Notes under the pieces: model-generated | Told to the model about the DNA's origin: nothing | The model's input: only the letters and a program-made list of their open reading frames with translations | The model's database searches: none | Shown here: positions 1 to 5,279 of the stretch, one piece after another | How positions within the stretch are numbered: position 1 is the first letter of the stretch | Layout of the letters: every line of letters starts with the position of its first letter | DNA from: Oscillospiraceae bacterium | GTDB lineage: Bacteria; Bacillota; Clostridia; Oscillospirales; Ruminococcaceae | DNA length: 5,302 nucleotides | Assembly: GCA_016295545.1 (NCBI GenBank) | Contig: JAEDLA010000121.1 | Coordinates: 1 to 5,302 of the forward strand | Reading direction: 5' to 3' | Program-made: the position numbers and the translations under genes

Positions 1-150
1 CAAAGCAGTAAATCAAGCGCAGCGATGATTTACGGACACTTCAGCATTACTTCCCCTCGGCTTGACCGACAAAAGTTTTATCAATATTTTATAGCTGGAG
101 TAAGAAACTATAAAGAACATATGTTTTTACAAGCGGTGCAAAATAAATGA
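1..150 (+). CDS. 3' end of an unidentified upstream gene (partial)
   Basis: Frame 1 is open from the window edge to a TGA at 148-150, giving 49 codons in a sequence where AT-rich stops would be expected sooner. The translation reads like a protein tail, with the stretch IYGHFSITSPRLDR followed by an aromatic and basic C-terminus (FYQYFIAGVRNYKEHM). The only internal ATG near the start (25-27) has no Shine-Dalgarno sequence, so a truncated longer gene is more likely than a separate 41-aa protein. I do not recognise the family. The short Y-G-H motif at residues 11-13 resembles the end of tyrosine recombinases, where the catalytic Tyr is followed by x-His, but the tail of more than 35 residues after it is long and no other motif is visible. 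The first LexA-like box (115-126) lies inside its last codons. Confidence 0.45.
   Translation, partial: QSSKSSAAMIYGHFSITSPRLDRQKFYQYFIAGVRNYKEHMFLQAVQNK
115..126. promoter_or_regulatory. LexA-like operator, box 1
   Basis: GAACATATGTTT fits the core of the Gram-positive SOS box (GAACRNRYGTTY) at every position. It lies about 40 bp upstream of the -35 element and inside the end of the upstream open frame. It is the most distal of four related boxes. LexA binding is inferred from sequence alone. Confidence 0.6.
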
Positions 151-162
151 AATATATGTTCG
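149..162. promoter_or_regulatory. Degenerate LexA-like operator, box 2
   Basis: The right half, ATATGTTCG, is a perfect match to the B. subtilis-type palindrome CGAACATATGTTCG, but the left half is poor. About 11 of 14 positions agree. It ends five bases before the -35 hexamer. It may be a weak or half site that works only together with its neighbours. Confidence 0.4.
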
Positions 163-166
163 GCAC

Positions 167-195
167 TTGACTTTTCTGAACATTTGTTTTATAAT
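167..195 (+). promoter_or_regulatory. Sigma-A promoter of the operon
   Basis: TTGACT at 167-172 and a perfect TATAAT at 190-195 are separated by exactly 17 bp, close to the housekeeping consensus. Transcription would begin near 202, leaving a leader of about 135 nt before the TTG start at 337. A GAAC-N4-GTTT box fills most of the spacer, so a bound repressor would block RNA polymerase directly. No other promoter of this quality is apparent before the downstream genes, so this one may serve the whole gene set. Confidence 0.8.
178..189. promoter_or_regulatory. LexA-like operator, box 3, in the promoter spacer
   Basis: GAACATTTGTTT lies between the -35 and -10 hexamers and ends directly against TATAAT. 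It has one mismatch to GAACRNRYGTTY, at the third base of the central tetramer. The position is typical of a repressor operator that excludes polymerase. Confidence 0.6.
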
Positions 196-211
196 AGAAA
201 ATGCAAGGTAA

Positions 212-223
212 GAACAAATGTTT
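212..223. promoter_or_regulatory. LexA-like operator, box 4, downstream of the start point
   Basis: GAACAAATGTTT fits GAACRNRYGTTY at all positions and lies about 10-21 bp past the predicted transcription start. With boxes 1-3 the centre-to-centre distances are about 35, 28 and 34 bp. A second, upstream GAAC-like half occurs at 224-227 just after it (TTTGAACC), which adds to the density of half-sites. Confidence 0.6.
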
Positions 224-233
224 GAACCGTGAA

Positions 234-377
234 ATGGAGGTGTATATAAAATTAAAAGATTCAGAAAAAACAGTGCTTTCAAGGACTGCTGCGGACAAGG
301 CAGTCAGACAGAAAAGACAGGGAGGGGGGATGCAGCTTGTCAAGACGATTAACATATTCCGACTCTTTTTCAGGTGA
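234..377 (+). CDS. Doubtful 47-codon leader ORF overlapping the sigma-like gene
   Basis: An open frame runs from ATG at 234 to TGA at 375-377 and overlaps the first 41 bases of the next gene in another frame. Evidence for translation is mixed. The GGAGGTG at 236-242 looks like a good ribosome binding site, but it lies inside the ORF's own first codons, and the codons at normal spacing after it are the rare starts ATA (246) or ATT (251, in a different frame). No ribosome binding site precedes ATG 234. The peptide is charged and I do not recognise it. A run of six G (324-329) lies where loss of one G would fuse this frame to the sigma-like gene, giving about 135 residues. It may be a leader peptide, an untranslated leader, or the original N-terminus of the next gene. 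Confidence 0.25.
   Translation: MEVYIKLKDSEKTVLSRTAADKAVRQKRQGGGMQLVKTINIFRLFFR
321..329 (+). promoter_or_regulatory. Purine-rich ribosome binding site for the TTG start at 337
   Basis: GGAGGGGGG ends seven bases before the TTG at 337. It is the feature that supports this start, because no ATG or GTG start is available in the frame before 337. A competing ATG at 330 is in another frame and would give only a 15-codon peptide. The run of six G is also a possible slippage site. Confidence 0.55.
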
Positions 378-642
378 AGCCGACCGTGAAATACGTGCAA
401 TACTTAAAGAGGACAGCGATGATTCAGAGGAACTGACAGGAAAGCTGAAAAGAACCATGTTAAAAGTAATAAAAAATGAACTTACACCAAGACAAAAGGA
501 AATAATTATGCTATACTATTTTAAGGATATGGATATTGTGCATATTGCCGGACTTCTTGAAATAACACCGCAGGCTGTTTCCTCAGCAATGAAAAGGGCA
601 AGGCTGAAAATCTACCGGTATCTGCAGTATTACATCAATTAG
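337..642 (+). CDS. Small sigma-70 region 4-like helix-turn-helix protein
   Basis: This 101-aa protein is probably a DNA-binding transcription regulator. Residues about 49-96 look like sigma region 4: a leader helix (ELTPRQKEIIMLYYF), then a helix-turn-helix whose recognition helix is around TPQAVSSAMKRARLKI. No region 2 (core-binding and -10 recognition) is present, so it is not a complete sigma factor. The first 45 residues are charged and not informative. Comparable small region 4-only proteins are known beside integrative elements and as YlxM-type regulators, but I cannot assign it to either. The start is TTG at 337, supported by the G-rich ribosome binding site. It is the first solid gene after the multi-operator promoter, and its TAG stop (640-642) overlaps the AGGAGG of the decarboxylase gene, which suggests coupled translation. 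Confidence 0.75.
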   Translation: MSRRLTYSDSFSGEADREIRAILKEDSDDSEELTGKLKRTMLKVIKNELTPRQKEIIMLYYFKDMDIVHIAGLLEITPQAVSSAMKRARLKIYRYLQYYIN

Positions 643-650
643 GAGGAATC

Positions 651-1973
651 ATGAATACACCAATTTACGATTTTATAAGAAATTATGCCGCTTCGGATAT
701 TCTTCGCTGTCATATGCCCGGTCATAAGGGGAGAATTATTGCTCCTGAGATAGACACTGCGCCGGATATTACCGAAATTTCCGGTGCGGACAGCCTTTTT
801 GAAGCTGACGGAATTATTGCTGAAAGCGAAAGGAATATGTCTCAGCTTTACGGTACTGCGGAGACAGCTTACTCTGCCGGAGGCTCAACACTGTGTATTC
901 AGGCTATGCTTGCACTTATGAAGCAGGAAAACCGCAGAATTTTTGCAGTGCGCAATGTTCACCGTGCCTTTCTCAACGCTGCGGCACTGCTTGACCTTGA
1001 TGTGGAATGGCTTGTCCCTCATTATGACGGAGGAATTCTTTCCGGAAAAATCATTGCAGAGGACGTTGAAAAAGAACTGAAAAGCTGTAATACTCCGGCG
1101 TGTCTGTACGTTACCTCACCGGATTATACGGGAAGAACAGCTGATATAAAGGCTCTTGCGGAAATATGTCACCGCTGCGGTGCGAAGCTTCTTGTTGACA
1201 ATGCTCACGGCGCACATCTTGCGTTTCTCGGAGAAAATATTCACCCTATATTTCTCGGAGCTGACCTTTGCTGTGATTCTGCCCATAAAATGCTGCCTGC
1301 CCTTACCGGAGGAGCAATGCTTCACTGCGGCTCTGAGGAATACTGCGGCAGACTGAAACAGGCAATGAGCCTTTTTGCATCAACAAGTCCGTCGTATCTT
1401 ATTATGGCGTCTCTTGACCTCTGTAACAGGTACATTGCGGAAAAAATCAGAAAAGATACGGCTGAGAATGAACAGCTTCTGAAAGAACTGCGAAGATGTC
1501 TTTCCGGCACTTTTTCCTTTGCAGACGGAGAGCCTTTCCACATTACCATTAAGGCTGCGGAAAGCGGATTCTGCGGCACTGACCTTTCAGACAAGCTTCG
1601 TGAAAATGGCGTGGAATGCGAATATGCCGACAATGAGCTTGTTATACTCCTGATGTCGCCCCTTTGCCGAAGCGCAGACTATGAACGGCTGGGTTCAGCT
1701 CTTGAAAAGGCGGTTGCTCAGTGTGAGAAGCTGAGTTATTCTCCGTTAGAATTTTATCTTCCCAAGCCGAAAAAAGCAATGAGTATCCGTCAGGCGGTAT
1801 TTGCTCCCTCTGAGAATATCCCTGTGGAAAAGGCTGAGGGAAGAATATGCGGAGTTGTAAAAGTACACTGCCCTCCGGCAATTCCCATTGCTGTAAGCGG
1901 AGAGATAATCACAGACGAATATATAAATATTTTCAAAAGGTATGGCATTTCTGATGTGAATGTGGTAAAATAG
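651..1973 (+). CDS. Orn/Lys/Arg decarboxylase-family PLP enzyme (YaaO/SpeA-like)
   Basis: A 440-aa cytoplasmic fold-type I PLP enzyme that probably decarboxylates lysine, ornithine or arginine to a polyamine precursor; the substrate cannot be read from sequence. Landmarks are HMPGHKG at 21-27, the cofactor-phosphate loop SAGGST at 75-80, DNAHGAH at 183-189 (Asp183 to the pyridine nitrogen, His186 stacking on the ring), SAHK at 210-213 with Lys213 as the Schiff-base lysine, and the C-terminal CPPAIPIAVSGE at 407-418, typical of the family's C-terminal domain. At 440 residues it is somewhat shorter than the 480-490 of B. subtilis YaaO and SpeA, but both domains are present. AGGAGG at 641-646 supports the ATG. 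In B. subtilis yaaO lies just upstream of tmk-yaaQ; here tmk is absent and the c-di-AMP receptor gene follows after 49 nt. Confidence 0.9.
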   Translation: MNTPIYDFIRNYAASDILRCHMPGHKGRIIAPEIDTAPDITEISGADSLFEADGIIAESERNMSQLYGTAETAYSAGGSTLCIQAMLALMKQENRRIFAVRNVHRAFLNAAALLDLDVEWLVPHYDGGILSGKIIAEDVEKELKSCNTPACLYVTSPDYTGRTADIKALAEICHRCGAKLLVDNAHGAHLAFLGENIHPIFLGADLCCDSAHKMLPALTGGAMLHCGSEEYCGRLKQAMSLFASTSPSYLIMASLDLCNRYIAEKIRKDTAENEQLLKELRRCLSGTFSFADGEPFHITIKAAESGFCGTDLSDKLRENGVECEYADNELVILLMSPLCRSADYERLGSALEKAVAQCEKLSYSPLEFYLPKPKKAMSIRQAVFAPSENIPVEKAEGRICGVVKVHCPPAIPIAVSGEIITDEYINIFKRYGISDVNVVK

Positions 1974-2022
1974 AATTACACATCAGGTTACCCGACTAAT
2001 TATATTGTAACAGGAGAAATAT

Positions 2023-2349
2023 ATGAAGCTGATATTTGCAATAGTAAACGGTGATGACAGCCAGACCGTGTCAAAAGCACTTACAAAAAACGGATTTTAT
2101 GCCACGAAGCTTGCTTCAACAGGCGGATTTCTCAGTGCCGGCAATACTACCTTTCTGATATGCACTGATAATGAACGTGTTGACGATGCAATACGTATAA
2201 TATCTTCAAAAAGCCGCAGGCGAACTGAGCACGTCCGCAGTTTTGTCGCAGGTCTTTCTCCCGAATTTTCCGACTCTATTCCTGTAGAGGTGCCGGTGGG
2301 CGGAGCAACGATTTTTGTTACGGACGTAGAACGGTTTGAAAAGGTCTGA
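2023..2349 (+). CDS. darA: Cyclic-di-AMP receptor, PII-like protein DarA/PstA
   Basis: A 108-aa protein, close to the 109 residues of B. subtilis DarA (YaaQ). It forms PII-like trimers that bind cyclic di-AMP in the cytoplasm; the downstream partner is not settled. The family signature is plain: TKLASTGGFLSAGNTTF at 28-44, which includes the nucleotide-contacting loop, and GGATIFV at 93-99 near the C-terminus. By memory-based alignment with DarA/PstA, Thr28, Phe36, Leu37 and Asn41 of the pocket are kept, but positions 24 and 26, Asn and Arg in the Bacillus and Staphylococcus proteins, are Gly24 and Tyr26 here. AGGAG at 2012-2016 precedes the ATG by six bases. Its stop lies one base before the holB ATG, so the two are surely co-transcribed. 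Confidence 0.95.
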   Translation: MKLIFAIVNGDDSQTVSKALTKNGFYATKLASTGGFLSAGNTTFLICTDNERVDDAIRIISSKSRRRTEHVRSFVAGLSPEFSDSIPVEVPVGGATIFVTDVERFEKV

Positions 2350-2350
2350 T

Positions 2351-3331
2351 ATGAAAAAAATTTACGGAAACGAGTATCTCCTGAAAACTCTTGAATCAAT
2401 GTGCTGCAACGGCAGAGCAGCTCATACAGTGCTTTTTTACGGTGAAAAGGGACTGGGAAAAAAGCTCCTTGCAAAGTATTACTGCACTCTGCTGCTTTGC
2501 GAAAATCCTGAGAACGGCAAGCCCTGCGGAAGATGTAATTCCTGCAAAAATGCAGACAAGGGCTTCCATCCGGATATTGTTTATGCTGAGGCAAGCGGAA
2601 AATTAGGCGGATATTCCGTCGATACAGCAAGAGCAATATGCAGTGACGCTTTTGTCAGACCAAATAACAGCAGCGGCAGGAAAATCTATATCTTCACTGA
2701 CTGCCACAACATGGATCCGAGAACTCAGAATACACTGCTTAAAATTATTGAAGAACCGCCGGAATATGCATACTTCATTTTCACAACGGAGTCAAAGTCC
2801 GACTTTCTGCCCACTATTATTTCAAGATGCGCCTGCTTTGCCCTTTCGCCCTGTACTTCTGAACAGTCCGCAGCTGCCCTGTCAGAGGAAAATTATTCCG
2901 AAGCTGAAATAAAGTCTGCTGTTGACTGCTTTCACGGAAATATCGGAATGTGCCTGAAATATCTTTCCGATGAAAATCTGAAGCATATTGTGGATTTGAC
3001 AAAAAGCGCTGCTGATAGTATAATAAGGAGAGATGAGTATTTGCTGAATGTCACCCTTTTCAGTCTTGGTAAGGACAGAAATTCTGTAAGAAGCGCACTT
3101 TCAATGCTGGACTGGCTTATACGTGACGCAGCCGTACTCAGCATTGACCCTGCCGCTGATACCGCCGGCTGCTGGCGTGACGGAGCTGTTCAGCTTTCAC
3201 GTATGCTGATGCCCTCTCAGGCAGCGGCAATTCACCGGTGTATCGAAAAGGCATGGCATACCGTTGAATGCAATGTAAATATACCGCTGACGCTTTCGGC
3301 GATGTGCGGAGAAATTATTGGAAATATCTGA
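2351..3331 (+). CDS. holB: DNA polymerase III delta' subunit (clamp loader)
   Basis: A 326-aa AAA+ clamp-loader subunit that works with delta and the tau/gamma subunits to load the sliding clamp at replication forks. A Walker A-like loop GEKGLGKK lies at 31-38 with Lys in place of the usual Ser/Thr, fitting delta', which does not hydrolyse ATP. A zinc module is formed by Cys50, Cys59, Cys62 and Cys65. The region TQNTLLKIIEEPP at 125-137 and the delta' hallmark SRC at 158-160, which supplies the arginine finger, follow. The length matches B. subtilis HolB (about 329 aa). I chose ATG 2351 over an in-frame TTG at 2336, because AAAAGG at 2339-2344 has correct spacing to 2351 and the longer form would overlap darA. 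It follows darA by one base, and ricT begins 16 bases after it, a conserved arrangement. Confidence 0.95.
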   Translation: MKKIYGNEYLLKTLESMCCNGRAAHTVLFYGEKGLGKKLLAKYYCTLLLCENPENGKPCGRCNSCKNADKGFHPDIVYAEASGKLGGYSVDTARAICSDAFVRPNNSSGRKIYIFTDCHNMDPRTQNTLLKIIEEPPEYAYFIFTTESKSDFLPTIISRCACFALSPCTSEQSAAALSEENYSEAEIKSAVDCFHGNIGMCLKYLSDENLKHIVDLTKSAADSIIRRDEYLLNVTLFSLGKDRNSVRSALSMLDWLIRDAAVLSIDPAADTAGCWRDGAVQLSRMLMPSQAAAIHRCIEKAWHTVECNVNIPLTLSAMCGEIIGNI

Positions 3332-3347
3332 CCAGATTGGAGCTATA

Positions 3348-4214
3348 ATGAAAGAGATCGTAGGAATCCGCTTTAAAAGCGTAGGAAAAATATATTACTT
3401 CTCGCCCGGCAATATAAAGGCTGAGACAGGCGACAGAGCTATCGTTGAGACAGTCAGAGGAGTTGAGTGCGGCGAGGTAGTTATCGCCAACCGAAAAATC
3501 GATGATAATGATATTACTGTACCTCTGAAGCCTATTATCAGGCTTGCAAATGAAGCTGACCTGAAAATAGTGGAAAAAAACAAGGCAAAGGAAAAGGAGG
3601 CATTTCAGATATGCCTCGAAAAAATCAGCAAGAGAAAGCTGAAAATGAACCTTGTTGACGTTGAATGTACCTTTGACAACAATAAACTGCTGTTTTACTT
3701 TACAGCAGAAAAGCGTGTTGACTTCCGTGAACTTGTCAAGGATCTTGCTGCCGTTTTCAGAACGAGAATAGAGCTGAGACAGATTGGCGTGAGAGACGAG
3801 GCAAAAATTCTCGGCGGACTTGGAATCTGCGGACGTGAATTCTGCTGCAAGGGTTACATGGGTGAGTTTCAGCCTGTATCTATAAAAATGGCTAAGGAAC
3901 AGGGACTTTCCCTTAATCCTACAAAAATCTCCGGTACCTGCGGCAGACTTATGTGCTGCCTGAAAAATGAGCAGAATGCTTATGAGGAGCTGCTGAAAAT
4001 TACTCCTAAGGTAGGCGCAATTGTAGTAACTCCCGACGGCGAAAAGGGTAAGGTTGAGGACGTAAACCTGATTACAGGAAAGCTTCGTGTCAAGACCGAA
4101 AAGTCGGAAGTGCCCGTAACTCTGGACAGAAGCGAAGTTAAGCTGCTCCGTGACGCTGAAATAAAGGTTAACCGTGACGAGCTTAAAGCCCTGAAAGGAC
4201 TTGAGGATAAATAA
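3348..4214 (+). CDS. ricT: PSP1-domain protein RicT (YaaT)
   Basis: This 288-aa protein closely resembles B. subtilis YaaT/RicT, with near-identical stretches such as VDFRELVKDLAAVFRTRIEL (125-144), RQIGVRDEAK and SLNPTKISGTCGRLMCCLK. In B. subtilis RicT forms a complex with RicA (YmcA) and RicF (YlbF). The complex carries FAD and [4Fe-4S] clusters and assists RNase Y-dependent mRNA maturation, sporulation and biofilm phosphorelay, and MiaB-dependent tRNA modification. The six conserved-looking cysteines 161, 166, 167, 198, 203 and 204 are probable cluster ligands. RicA and RicF are not in this window. ATG 3348 fits the N-terminus of YaaT and has GGAG five bases upstream; an in-frame TTG at 3318 would overlap holB and is less likely. 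The C-terminus (221-288) is more divergent and charged. The stop overlaps the queH start (TAATG). Confidence 0.95.
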   Translation: MKEIVGIRFKSVGKIYYFSPGNIKAETGDRAIVETVRGVECGEVVIANRKIDDNDITVPLKPIIRLANEADLKIVEKNKAKEKEAFQICLEKISKRKLKMNLVDVECTFDNNKLLFYFTAEKRVDFRELVKDLAAVFRTRIELRQIGVRDEAKILGGLGICGREFCCKGYMGEFQPVSIKMAKEQGLSLNPTKISGTCGRLMCCLKNEQNAYEELLKITPKVGAIVVTPDGEKGKVEDVNLITGKLRVKTEKSEVPVTLDRSEVKLLRDAEIKVNRDELKALKGLEDK

Positions 4215-4819
4215 TGCAGAAAATCAACTATGGTCTGCTGCTTGATGAGAAGTTGGCGGAGCTGAAAAAAACGGGAGAAAAGCCCTCTTTGCTGCTTCAT
4301 GCCTGCTGTGCTCCCTGCAGCAGCTATGTTCTGGAATATCTCCGTGACCGCTTTGATATAATACTGTATTTTTTCAATCCCAATATTGCTCCGGAGGAGG
4401 AGTACAATTACCGGAAAAGTGAACTTAAACGTCTTGTTGAGGAGACTTCCGCTCCGGTAAGGATAATAGACGCTGACTATGATCCCAAGCCCTTTTATGA
4501 GCTTTCAGAGGGACTTGAAAATCTGCCTGAGCGTGGGGAAAGATGTCAGAAATGCATTCGATGCCGCCTTGAGGCTGCCGGAAAAATGGCTGCAGAGATT
4601 AATGCGGACTACTTTACCACTACCCTTACTATAAGTCCCCACAAGGACTGCTCATTCATTAATCAGTGCGGAGGAGAGATTGCTGAAAAGTGCGGTGTGA
4701 AGTACCTTTTCTCCGACTTCAAGAAGCATGGCGGATATCAGCGGTCAATTGAGCTTTCACGTATTTACAGTCTTTACAGGCAGAATTACTGCGGCTGTGT
4801 TTTCAGCCGTAAATCGTGA
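4214..4819 (+). CDS. queH: Epoxyqueuosine reductase QueH (DUF208)
   Basis: A 201-aa protein of the QueH family, the non-orthologous replacement for cobalamin-dependent QueG. It reduces epoxyqueuosine to queuosine at position 34 of tRNAs with GUN anticodons. Visible signatures are the adjacent cysteines Cys31-Cys32 in HACCAPCSSY, FNPNI at 54-58, the cysteine cluster Cys111/Cys114/Cys117, SPHKD at 141-145, the GGYQRSIELS segment and the terminal YCGC motif with Cys193 and Cys195. The family uses a [4Fe-4S] cluster and an adjacent iron, and these cysteines are the expected ligands and redox pair. The ATG overlaps the ricT stop by one base, so translation is coupled. No other queuosine genes are in the window, so the enzyme may serve either de novo synthesis or salvage encoded elsewhere. 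Confidence 0.93.
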   Translation: MQKINYGLLLDEKLAELKKTGEKPSLLLHACCAPCSSYVLEYLRDRFDIILYFFNPNIAPEEEYNYRKSELKRLVEETSAPVRIIDADYDPKPFYELSEGLENLPERGERCQKCIRCRLEAAGKMAAEINADYFTTTLTISPHKDCSFINQCGGEIAEKCGVKYLFSDFKKHGGYQRSIELSRIYSLYRQNYCGCVFSRKS

Positions 4820-4850
4820 GACCTAATTTAATTTACGGAGGATTGATAAT

Positions 4851-5063
4851 ATGAGGTGCCCGGAATGTGGAAAAGAGTGCCCCAAAGGTATTATTGAGGT
4901 AAGTGACGGCAGTATTACGCAATTAAACACCAAAGTGATATGGTATCCGAAAGAACAAAAGGGTAAAATGATAAGAAACGGAGTTGTTAACCTTTCACTT
5001 TACGGAGAGGGATATTATTGCGATGAGTGTATGAAAGTATTTGCATCATTTCAAGAAAGATAA
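4851..5063 (+). CDS. Small zinc-ribbon protein, DUF6487-like
   Basis: A 70-aa protein with cysteines at 3, 6 and 10 (CPECGKEC) and a CDEC pair at 57 and 60, an arrangement that would form one zinc ribbon closed by the N- and C-terminal knuckles. The middle (about 12-50) is basic and polar with no membrane segment. It resembles the small DUF6487-type proteins common in Clostridia, whose function is unknown; that family name is from memory. GGAGG at 4837-4841 lies nine bases before the ATG, and the gene ends in a double stop (TAA TAG). The 31-nt gap after queH shows no terminator, so it may be the last intact gene of the transcript. Confidence 0.8.
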   Translation: MRCPECGKECPKGIIEVSDGSITQLNTKVIWYPKEQKGKMIRNGVVNLSLYGEGYYCDECMKVFASFQER

Positions 5064-5105
5064 TAGAGAAAACATTGACTTCTTTTGTCAGTGAGAGGAA
5101 AACGT

Positions 5106-5186
5106 ATGGCAAATATTATAACAAGCTGTAGGATTTTGTGCAGTGCAGTAATATTATTAATCGTGGGTTTCCAAAGGGTTTATTAA
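5106..5186 (+). pseudogene. N-terminal fragment of a CDP-alcohol phosphatidyltransferase (PgsA-like), broken by a repeat
   Basis: ATG at 5106 is preceded by AGAGG at 5094-5098 with seven-base spacing. The first residues, MANIITSCRILCSAVILLIV, look like the start of a small CDP-alcohol phosphatidyltransferase, the family that makes phosphatidylglycerophosphate and related lipids at the membrane: a short polar N-terminus, an Arg at residue 9, then the first hydrophobic helix. After about codon 20 the reading enters a palindromic repeat, adds six unrelated residues and stops at TAA 5184-5186. The catalytic DG..AR motif is absent. The rest of the gene may lie beyond the repeat outside the window, or the fragment may be a remnant. 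The family call rests on about 20 residues only. Confidence 0.5.
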
Positions 5187-5194
5187 CCCTTTGG
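5171..5194. repeat. 10-bp inverted repeat, hairpin 1 of the element
   Basis: CCAAAGGGTT at 5171-5180 pairs perfectly with AACCCTTTGG at 5185-5194 around a TATT loop. Its right arm is also part of the larger inverted repeat with 5260-5272, so two alternative structures are possible. Confidence 0.8.
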
Positions 5195-5200
5195 CGGAGT

Positions 5201-5219
5201 CCAGAGGCAGAGCCTCTGG
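5201..5219. repeat. 8-bp inverted repeat, hairpin 2 of the element
   Basis: CCAGAGGC (5201-5208) pairs perfectly with GCCTCTGG (5212-5219) around a three-base AGA loop. No T-run follows, so it does not look like a terminator by itself. Confidence 0.8.
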
Positions 5220-5225
5220 TGGGGA

Positions 5226-5242
5226 GTGGGGCAACGCCCCGC
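5226..5242. repeat. GC-rich hairpin 3 of the element
   Basis: GTGGGGC (5226-5232) pairs with GCCCCGC (5236-5242) around an AAC loop, with one G-T wobble. An A-run (5243-5248) follows on the + strand, so on the - strand the T-run would precede rather than follow the stem. Confidence 0.7.
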
Positions 5243-5279
5243 AAAAAAGCCGTCAGGCGCTCCGCAAAGGGTGAATTAA

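Noticed and set aside
62..90. TTGACC-17-TATTTT promoter-like pair
   Set aside because: It lies inside the open frame that ends at 150, its -10 is weak, and the pair at 167-195 is much better; AT-rich sequence gives such matches by chance.
89..400. 103-codon ORF on the - strand
   Set aside because: No ribosome binding site, low-complexity hydrophobic translation, and it lies opposite the promoter region and the start of the sigma-like gene.
2336..2350. TTG start giving holB five extra residues
   Set aside because: It would overlap darA, and ATG 2351 has a correctly spaced ribosome binding site and a better family N-terminus.
2097..2636. 179-codon ORF on the - strand
   Set aside because: It is antisense to the well-supported darA and holB genes, and its translation shows no recognisable domain.
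3318..3347. TTG start giving ricT ten extra residues
   Set aside because: The extra residues do not match YaaT, and ATG 3348 has GGAG at the right distance.
5073..5093. Seven-base hairpin after the zinc-ribbon gene as a terminator
   Set aside because: The stem includes a G-T pair and has a seven-base loop, and it is followed by purines, not a T-run.
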